Position numbers and translations under genes: made by a program. Below, one piece after another: positions 8,034-12,886 of a DNA stretch of 22,264 bases. Source of the DNA: an uncultured Eubacteriales bacterium (GTDB lineage Bacteria > Bacillota > Clostridia > Monoglobales > Monoglobaceae); contig URAN01000047.1 in the NCBI GenBank assembly GCA_900545865.1, positions 1 to 22,264 on the forward strand. Reading direction: 5' to 3'. Below the pieces are notes generated by a model, which did no database searches, had not been told where the DNA came from, and saw nothing but the letters and a program-made list of their open reading frames with translations. Every line of letters starts with the position of its first letter. The stretch's first letter is position 1.

Positions 8034-8062
8034 TGTATTGGAAAGTAATAGATTATGTAAAG
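8034..8062 (+). repeat. Left terminal inverted repeat, 29 bp perfect
   Basis: It begins TGTATTGGAAAG and ends TTATGTAAAG, and is the exact reverse complement of 11397-11425. With two mismatches the similarity continues outward five more bases (TAAGC). An inverted copy of the end decamer lies 45 nt further in at 8108-8117. Confidence 0.92.
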
Positions 8063-8107
8063 ACACTTCCTGCAAATGCGAAAAATACACTATTTACAGG
8101 AAAATAT

Positions 8108-8117
8108 CTTTACATAA
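8108..8117 (-). repeat. Left subterminal decamer of the element end
   Basis: CTTTACATAA on the plus strand is the reverse complement of TTATGTAAAG, exactly 45 nt inward of the copy at 8053-8062. The right end has the same arrangement (11342-11351 with 11397-11406), although the 45-nt spacers differ in sequence. It is a candidate recombinase binding site. Confidence 0.75.
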
Positions 8118-8121
8118 CATT

Positions 8122-9135
8122 TTATAATGATTTCAACCAATCAAGCAATTTTTTATTATTTTCCCATTCGCCTGCGACATTGGTTTGTATAATAGGTGAT
8201 GCATTTTCTATTGCTTTCCTTTTAATTTCAGTATCTGCTCTGGCATATATTTCTGTTGTGGTAATCGAAGAGTGTCCAAGGAGATCCCGAATATACACAA
8301 GATTAACCCCCGATTGTAGTAAGTGCATAGCTCTTGAATGACGCAAAACATGCGGATGTATGTGATTAGGCATAATGTCATAGTTTTCCTGATGTGCTTT
8401 TGTTGCATATTTATTGAGAATATATGAAATCCCTGCACGTGTTAGCTTATCTCCATATTTATTTACAAAAGCTGGTTGACATTTTTTCTCAGTTAATGAT
8501 AAAACAGGGTTTAAATATGAATTAAGCAATTTTTTTGTATTTTCCATAAGAGGTACAATACGAGTTTTATTTCCTTTTCCGTGAAGAATTACTGTGGCAG
8601 GCGACATTAACTTTATATCGCCTATTGTTAAGTCAATGCACTCCTGCACTCGTGCTCCTGTATCATACATAAAAGCCATTAATACTAAATCTCGGAATTC
8701 ATGCTCATTATTTGTGTCAGGCTGTTTCAATAAAAGCTCAATACCTGAAAGCGAAAGATGTTCAGGAATCGTATTTTTTGTCTTTTTCATAGGTATGCTT
8801 AAAACATCTTGAGTTAGTGATATGTATGTAACATCATCATGCATTAAATACCGAAAAAAAGTGCGTAATGCAGCAAGTCGCTGATTTCTGGAAGATGCCG
8901 AATACTTCATTGTGGATTCCAAATAATCCAAAAAATCTGTTATTAGTTCAGGTGTAATCTGTTCTAAAGACATCTTTTCAATTTTTATATTTTTTGCACT
9001 TTCGCAGTAACGCAAGAAGATAGTAAGATTATCACGATAAGAATATATCGTATTTTGACTCAACCCTTTTATGTTGGGCAAATAAATCTGTATATATCTT
9101 TTTATATGATATGCTAAATTCGTTGTATATTGCAT
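8122..9135 (-). CDS. Third tyrosine recombinase of the RIT-type trio
   Basis: Phage-integrase-type site-specific recombinase of 337 residues, the last gene of the trio. An N-terminal SAM-like core-binding domain (about 10-105) precedes the catalytic domain. Catalytic residues from the ATG are Arg162 (TGARVQE), Lys187 (HGKGNKTR), His262 and Arg265 (HVLRHSR), His288 (LLGHSS) and nucleophile Tyr297 (TEIYARA). All are present, so it should be competent for strand exchange. The ATG at 9135 is preferred because GGAGG lies 7 nt upstream; a GTG at 9141 overlaps the stop of the preceding gene. The ribosome site lies within the end of the upstream gene, indicating translational coupling. It resembles the short XerD-like member of RIT trios. 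Confidence 0.9.
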   Translation of the reverse strand: MQYTTNLAYHIKRYIQIYLPNIKGLSQNTIYSYRDNLTIFLRYCESAKNIKIEKMSLEQITPELITDFLDYLESTMKYSASSRNQRLAALRTFFRYLMHDDVTYISLTQDVLSIPMKKTKNTIPEHLSLSGIELLLKQPDTNNEHEFRDLVLMAFMYDTGARVQECIDLTIGDIKLMSPATVILHGKGNKTRIVPLMENTKKLLNSYLNPVLSLTEKKCQPAFVNKYGDKLTRAGISYILNKYATKAHQENYDIMPNHIHPHVLRHSRAMHLLQSGVNLVYIRDLLGHSSITTTEIYARADTEIKRKAIENASPIIQTNVAGEWENNKKLLDWLKSL

Positions 9136-9137
9136 AA

Positions 9138-10094
9138 TCACACCTCCGGAATTACATGACCAGTGTATTGGTTAACAAGTGCGGCAAGCTCAGGGTAAGC
9201 TTCAGCAGTTAAACGGATGTAATTTTCCGTTGCTTCAATCGACTTATGACCTAAATACACAGATAGATAAGGAAGTGATACATATATGTCCATCCCTTGA
9301 TTAATCATGTGACGCAAGGAATGTACTGCAAAACTGTGGCGTGTATCATGGAGACGAGGTCCTTTACCTCTGCCGCCATGTGGAATACCAGCCGAAAAAA
9401 GAATATCTCTAAATTTTTTATAGCAAGTTGCAGCAGTAATTTGAGTGTGATGGATTGTTTCAAAAAAATATTCGTTATCATGAATATATTCGTTTGCATA
9501 TTCTTTCAGATACTCTAATAACGTTTGGTGCATAGGTACAATTCTATCTTCGCCATTTTTACAATCGTACAAATACAAAATACTAGTCGTGAAATTTATA
9601 TCAGAACATTTTAGGTTTATTGCTTCTGATATTCGTAGTCCTGTTGAAAACAAAAGACGAACTAATACTGGCATAATACGTTGATAGCTATTGAGTCGTT
9701 TTGCATTTATTGTATCTGCAGCATAATATATCCGCTTAATTTCCTCTTCCGTGAAAATATGTGGTACATATTCATTGTATCGGTTCTTGGGTTTAGGTAA
9801 AATATATGCTGAATATCCGACTGAGTTCAAATACACTGCAAATTGATTATATATACTAATACGATTAGTCCAACATTTATTGCTTTCACTTTCTCTTTTG
9901 CAACACCATTTTTCTGCGATTTCTTGTGTTATACAAAGATCAGTTACATTGTTTTCTACAAGAAATCTCGAAAACCGCACAAGGTCATATTCCGGTCTGT
10001 CATATTGCAGTCCTAAACTTCGTTTATATTGTATAAATGTCTTCATAACATCTGAAAAACAGCCTTCAAATTGAATAGGAATTGATGTAATCAT
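9138..10094 (-). CDS. Second tyrosine recombinase of the RIT-type trio
   Basis: Tyrosine recombinase of 318 residues, the middle gene. The catalytic residues visible are Arg154 (TGLRISEA), Lys179 (DCKNGEDR), His249 and Arg252 (RLHDTRHSFA), His283 (YLGHKS) and nucleophile Tyr292 (ENYIRL). The N-terminal part (about 10-100) is the core-binding region and includes SLGLQYDRPEYDL. Its ATG shares one base with the stop of the first recombinase (TAATG), with GGGGGTGA just upstream, so translation is coupled. In characterised RIT elements the middle recombinase is the smallest or of intermediate size, which fits. Whether all three proteins act together on the ends is inference. Confidence 0.9.
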   Translation of the reverse strand: MITSIPIQFEGCFSDVMKTFIQYKRSLGLQYDRPEYDLVRFSRFLVENNVTDLCITQEIAEKWCCKRESESNKCWTNRISIYNQFAVYLNSVGYSAYILPKPKNRYNEYVPHIFTEEEIKRIYYAADTINAKRLNSYQRIMPVLVRLLFSTGLRISEAINLKCSDINFTTSILYLYDCKNGEDRIVPMHQTLLEYLKEYANEYIHDNEYFFETIHHTQITAATCYKKFRDILFSAGIPHGGRGKGPRLHDTRHSFAVHSLRHMINQGMDIYVSLPYLSVYLGHKSIEATENYIRLTAEAYPELAALVNQYTGHVIPEV

Positions 10095-11290
10095 TAAATA
10101 TCACCCCCAAACAATGGTAGTGCACATTTTGCCAAATTATTTATATCAATTTTTAAATATATTTGAGTTGTTGCCGTTGATTTATGACCTAATACATTAG
10201 AAATTGTAGGCAATGGAGTGTTATTGCTTAACATATTTGAAGCAAGCGAATGTCGTAATGCATGTGGTCCGTGTTTGCGATTCTTTATATCTATTCCTGC
10301 ATCGTAAAAATACCTTTGAATCATCCCATGTAGGCTGGAGCTGTACATCGGTTCTATTGGATGGATATGACGCAAAAAAATATTACGATATTCTGATTTT
10401 GGCCTACCGTTGCGGATGTAATCAATGATTGCATTTCCAACTTCCGCTGTTAGCGGAAGTTGAAGTGGCTCATTTGTTTTTTGCATAATTATATTTATTT
10501 GATTGTTAGTCCAATCGACATCATCAAAACAAAGACCGCATATATCAGAAGCTCGCAGACCAAGTCTTGTAGCTAAAAGCAATATTGTATAATCCCTTTT
10601 ACCTATGGGGTTTGCTCTGTCAACAACCGCCAACAGAGATTCGATTTCTTCAGGTGCATATGCAGAAGGGATGTGAGCTTTATGTGAATAATTTACTCTT
10701 GGAATCAATTCCTTAAAATTTGTACTAACATAATTTTTGTCATACAGAAATTGAAAGAATACTTTTAAACAAGAAACAATATGATACCGCTGTGAAAGTG
10801 TTAAATCAGCATTGTACTCAAGATATTGTTGAATATTTTTTAAGGTTATTTGTGAAAAAGAGCTTATTCCATTCATATCAAGATAGTTGCTGAATTTCTC
10901 AAATTTTATGTGTTGTTTTGTTATTGTACGTTCTGTAATGTTTCTGTATTTTCTATCTTCGACAAAATCCAGATATGTAGGATAAAACCAACCTGGCCAA
11001 TTCAGTTCGACCAAACGGGAGCGATATGGTATTTTGTCGAACTTTTCAAAATACACAAGCATATTAACGATGCGAACATAACTATTAAAATTGCTCGGCA
11101 TATCGCATTCACTTATTTTGCTGATGTATTTATCAGCTATTTGGCGTGAAAAAGATAAAATGTTTTCTTTTTCGCAGTATATCAAAAAATCATTTATGAT
11201 GCTTTGATATGCATTTAGTGTTGAAGTACTGTAGATTTTTTTCAGTTCATTTGAAAATCGATTTATGAACTGTAAACAATTTTCGTTCAT
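10094..11290 (-). CDS. First tyrosine recombinase of the RIT-type trio
   Basis: Tyrosine recombinase of 398 residues and the first gene transcribed. It is longer than its partners because of about 100 extra N-terminal residues before the core-binding domain (about 110-200). The catalytic domain has Arg246 (LGLRASD), Lys271 (MQKTNEP), His343 and Arg346 (PHALRHSLA), His369 (VLGHKS) and nucleophile Tyr378 (TQIYLKID). The order long, short, medium fits RIT trios. The ATG at 11290 follows a strong AAGGAGGG site. A short hairpin (CTTAGA / TCTAAG, 11302-11323) abuts that ribosome site in the leader DNA. A possible promoter overlaps the subterminal decamer at 11342-11351. The gene is intact and AT-rich compared with ppdK or ftsH. 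Confidence 0.9.
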   Translation of the reverse strand: MNENCLQFINRFSNELKKIYSTSTLNAYQSIINDFLIYCEKENILSFSRQIADKYISKISECDMPSNFNSYVRIVNMLVYFEKFDKIPYRSRLVELNWPGWFYPTYLDFVEDRKYRNITERTITKQHIKFEKFSNYLDMNGISSFSQITLKNIQQYLEYNADLTLSQRYHIVSCLKVFFQFLYDKNYVSTNFKELIPRVNYSHKAHIPSAYAPEEIESLLAVVDRANPIGKRDYTILLLATRLGLRASDICGLCFDDVDWTNNQINIIMQKTNEPLQLPLTAEVGNAIIDYIRNGRPKSEYRNIFLRHIHPIEPMYSSSLHGMIQRYFYDAGIDIKNRKHGPHALRHSLASNMLSNNTPLPTISNVLGHKSTATTQIYLKIDINNLAKCALPLFGGDI

Positions 11291-11321
11291 AGTGAACCCT
11301 CCTTAGAATTGATATACTCTA

Positions 11322-11350
11322 AGTTTAACTGAACGAAAATATTATGTAAA
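11322..11350 (-). promoter_or_regulatory. Predicted promoter of the recombinase operon, inside the element end
   Basis: On the minus strand, TTTACA (11350-11345) and TAAACT (11327-11322) are 17 bp apart, ahead of the first recombinase. The -35 box lies within the decamer copy at 11342-11351, so recombinase bound there could repress its own operon. The -10 match is only 4 of 6. Confidence 0.45.
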
Positions 11351-11351
11351 G
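11342..11351 (+). repeat. Right subterminal decamer of the element end
   Basis: TTATGTAAAG, exactly 45 nt from the inverted copy at 11397-11406, mirrors the left end (8053-8062 with 8108-8117). It overlaps the predicted -35 of the recombinase operon. Confidence 0.75.
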
Positions 11352-11396
11352 AAAACTACAACTATTTCAGCTAAATGCCTATGAATATGAGGTAGA

Positions 11397-11425
11397 CTTT
11401 ACATAATCTATTACTTTCCAATACA
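11397..11425 (-). repeat. Right terminal inverted repeat, 29 bp perfect
   Basis: Exact reverse complement of 8034-8062. Its outer part encodes, on the minus strand, the last residues and the stop codon of the small lipoprotein gene: Ile-Gly-Lys then TAA at 11413-11411. Confidence 0.92.
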
Positions 11426-11794
11426 GTGCTTACAAGGTTCATATCCGCGGTTTATTGCATCCGCCCTTGTGCAGTTCAGATATATTTTGTTTTCATCGTT
11501 CATCTGTTTAACGCTTCGGCAATTCGGACGATGAAATTTTAACGTATGATTGTTCGCTATATACGTATAGCTTTTTGTATTCTCATTCGTACTTTTTGAG
11601 TTATATATTTCATTTTCGGATTGAGATTGTGTTTGCTCTTTTTCAGAATTCGAATTTTCGTTTGTTTGAATACTTGCACTCGTTTGAGATGATGTTTCAT
11701 TTGTGGGTTGTGGGTCGGCTTTGTTTGAGCATGAGCATAGCATAAAAATCATACTTATGCAAATAATCATCGATAGGATTTGTTTCTTTTTCAT
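11411..11794 (-). CDS. Small lipoprotein with Ada-like Cys/His zinc-binding domain
   Basis: Predicted secreted lipoprotein of 127 residues. A Lys-rich start and hydrophobic stretch lead to a lipobox ending at Cys22 (LCSC). Residues 26-75 form a Ser/Thr/Asn/Gln/Glu-rich flexible linker. The C-terminal domain (about 76-124) has the pattern FHRPNC...NRGYEPCKHC, with His88, Cys92, Cys121 and Cys124 as probable metal ligands. This resembles the small Ada-like domain often found at the end of secreted nucleases and lipoproteins; its function is unknown. The start at 11794 is chosen for AGGAGTGA just upstream. The last three codons and the stop come from the RIT-type inverted repeat. Before insertion the protein would have ended Cys-Glu-Pro. 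Confidence 0.8.
   Translation of the reverse strand: MKKKQILSMIICISMIFMLCSCSNKADPQPTNETSSQTSASIQTNENSNSEKEQTQSQSENEIYNSKSTNENTKSYTYIANNHTLKFHRPNCRSVKQMNDENKIYLNCTRADAINRGYEPCKHCIGK
11423..11432 (+). repeat. Right direct repeat flanking the RIT-type element
   Basis: ACAGTGCTTA, identical to 8003-8012. On the minus strand it encodes part of the PCKHC end of the lipoprotein and overlaps the outer three bases of the right inverted repeat. Confidence 0.75.
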
Positions 11795-11846
11795 TTTGGT
11801 CACTCCTGAAAAGATATATTTGTAACTGTATATAATTATAATATTC

Positions 11847-11875
11847 ATTATATCATAAATAAAAACTATAATCAA
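11847..11875 (-). promoter_or_regulatory. Predicted promoter of the lipoprotein gene
   Basis: On the minus strand, TTGATT (11875-11870) and TATAAT (11852-11847) are exactly 17 bp apart, about 50 nt upstream of the ATG at 11794. The divergent XRE gene has a TATAAT at 11898-11903 but no good -35. Confidence 0.7.
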
Positions 11876-11926
11876 TCATTTTAAAAAATTTTTATTATAT
11901 AATATAACAGAAAGTGAGCGATTATA

Positions 11927-12235
11927 ATGGACGAAAAGTATATAAAATTAAAGATTGCCAAACTGAGAACGGACAGAAACATATCGGCGCGTGAACTGAG
12001 TCTGGCTTTGGGGCAATCCACCGGATATATAAATACAATAGAAAACGGAAAATCACTTCCGTCAATGAGTATGTTTTTGTATATCTGCGATTATTTTAAA
12101 ATCACCCCAAAAGATTTTTTTGATGAGGGTACTGAATATCCTGTGTTAATAAATGAACTTTTATCCGAATGTAAAAAGCTTGATAAGAGTTCGTTGGAAA
12201 GCGTTTTAAATGTTGTTAAGAGTATGAATAAATAA
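11927..12235 (+). CDS. XRE-family helix-turn-helix regulator, first of a tandem pair
   Basis: Cytosolic DNA-binding protein of 102 residues. An HTH_3/Cro-C1 domain covers about 8-63, with the helix pair SARELSLALGQSTGYINTIENGKSLPS as the recognition unit (read in two parts: SARELSLALGQ and STGYINTIENGK). The C-terminal 35 residues (INELLSECKKLDKSSLESVL) look helical and may dimerise. It is clearly paralogous to the next gene: both begin MDEK, share IAKLRT or LAKLRT and SARE, and end in KSM. It is divergent from the lipoprotein gene across a very AT-rich 132-bp gap, so it may regulate that gene or itself. Its target is unknown. The ribosome site is weak (AAAGTGAG). Confidence 0.85.
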   Translation: MDEKYIKLKIAKLRTDRNISARELSLALGQSTGYINTIENGKSLPSMSMFLYICDYFKITPKDFFDEGTEYPVLINELLSECKKLDKSSLESVLNVVKSMNK

Positions 12236-12236
12236 T

Positions 12237-12253
12237 ACGAGCGGTGAATGATA
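12237..12253 (+). repeat. 17-bp direct repeat, first copy (start region of second XRE gene)
   Basis: ACGAGCGGTGAATGATA lies between the two XRE genes and holds the ribosome site GCGGTGA of the second. An identical copy follows the second gene at 12554-12570, marking the unit of a tandem duplication. Confidence 0.85.
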
Positions 12254-12568
12254 ATGGATGAAAAGGATTTTTCAATGAGGTTGGCTAAACTTCGTACAAA
12301 GAAAAATGTATCGGCTCGTGAGATGAGTTTATCAATCGGGCAAAACCAAGGGTATATAAATCACATTGAATCGGGTCAGGGAACGCCTTCGTTATCGGGA
12401 ATATTTTATATATGTGAATATCTGGGTATTACCCCGAGCCAATTTTTTGATTTTGATTTAAAAAATCCAGAAAAACTCAATAAAATAAATGAATATTTGA
12501 AAAAGTTAAATGACAAACAGCTCAATGCGCTTGAAATGTTCTTAAAAAGTATGACGAGCGGTGAATGA
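12254..12568 (+). CDS. XRE-family helix-turn-helix regulator, second of a tandem pair
   Basis: Paralogue of the preceding regulator, 104 residues from the ATG at 12254. An ATG two codons upstream at 12248 is also in frame, but the MDEK start matches the first paralogue and has better spacing from GCGGTGA. The HTH domain at about 8-63 includes SAREMSLSIGQNQGYINHIESG. The recognition residues (NQGYINH against STGYINT) and the loop after it differ from its neighbour, suggesting related but not identical operators. The C-terminal tail is helical (INEYLKKLNDKQLNALEMFL). Its last codons and stop lie inside the second 17-bp repeat copy. Cotranscription with the first gene is likely, since the gap is 18 bp. 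Confidence 0.85.
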   Translation: MDEKDFSMRLAKLRTKKNVSAREMSLSIGQNQGYINHIESGQGTPSLSGIFYICEYLGITPSQFFDFDLKNPEKLNKINEYLKKLNDKQLNALEMFLKSMTSGE

Positions 12569-12570
12569 TA
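12554..12570 (+). repeat. 17-bp direct repeat, second copy with no gene after it
   Basis: Identical to 12237-12253, including the ribosome site, but followed by a palindrome-rich non-coding stretch rather than a third MDEK gene. This suggests a duplication end point or a lost third paralogue. Confidence 0.85.
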
Positions 12571-12745
12571 TAACCTGCACGCAGATGTCCCCCGCCTCTA
12601 AGGCGGCGGGTTCCATTTCAGGGTTTCAGTGGGAGATTAAAATTCCCACTGAAACCCTGAGTAGCTAACGCTCCCTGCGCTTGTTTGCAATCTGTCGCAA
12701 GCTTTGCTCCTTGCAAGCAAAGCAGAGCGTTGCTCCGATTTAAAA
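12571..12745. repeat. Palindrome-rich non-coding stretch, possible IS200/IS605-type remnant
   Basis: No gene is visible, but four nested or serial hairpins are. CCCGCC (12591-12596) pairs with GGCGG and GGG (12602-12610). A 17-bp perfect stem spans 12618-12634 / 12644-12660. AACGCTC (12667-12673) pairs with GAGCGTT (12725-12731) and encloses GCTTTGCT (12701-12708) with AGCAAAGC (12716-12723). Such subterminal hairpins are typical of IS200/IS605 ends and the small palindromic elements derived from them. A structured RNA is also possible. It is GC-richer than the XRE genes before it. No transposase or TnpB fragment was found. Confidence 0.45.
12618..12660. repeat. 17-bp perfect inverted repeat with 9-nt loop
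   Basis: TCAGGGTTTCAGTGGGA at 12618-12634 is the exact reverse complement of 12644-12660, with loop GATTAAAAT. There is no T-tract, so it is not a standard terminator for the XRE genes, though it could still stall transcription. It is the strongest structure in the gap before ftsH. Confidence 0.85.
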
Positions 12746-12796
12746 ACCTTATCGGCGGCGTTCTTGTTAATATTTTGTAAACTGTAGATATTATTC

Positions 12797-12824
12797 TTGA
12801 AAAAATTTTTTATTGTGATATAAT
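12797..12824 (+). promoter_or_regulatory. Predicted promoter of ftsH
   Basis: TTGAAA (12797-12802) and TATAAT (12819-12824) are 16 bp apart, about 60 nt upstream of the ftsH ATG. The surroundings are AT-rich. Confidence 0.7.
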
Positions 12825-12886
12825 CTATATTAATAAATTTTGTATCGAATTGCTGAATATTGCTGAATTCGGAAAGGACAAATAAT

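Larger units (their letters stand above)
8013..11422 (-). mobile_element. Recombinase-in-trio (RIT-type) element
   Basis: About 3.4 kb of AT-rich DNA holding only three consecutive, overlapping or touching tyrosine recombinase genes on the minus strand (about 398, 318 and 337 residues). It is bounded by inverted repeats (8034-8062 and 11397-11425) and direct repeats (8003-8012 and 11423-11432). Three tandem recombinases of these sizes, no cargo, and complex inverted ends are the defining traits of RIT elements. All three recombinases keep a full catalytic set, so the element may be active. The pre-insertion site can be reconstructed from the flanks. Exact cut points within the 10-bp repeats cannot be fixed from sequence. 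Confidence 0.85.

Noticed and set aside
8122..11290. Prophage or integrative conjugative element
   Set aside because: No structural, replication, mobilisation or cargo genes lie between the inverted repeats, only the three recombinases.
8003..11432. CRISPR array from the repeated decamer
   Set aside because: The six copies are short, in both orientations, and confined to the two ends of a recombinase element.
11795..11875. A 27-residue N-terminal extension of the lipoprotein
   Set aside because: The extension crosses the predicted promoter, has no ribosome site, and would bury the signal peptide.
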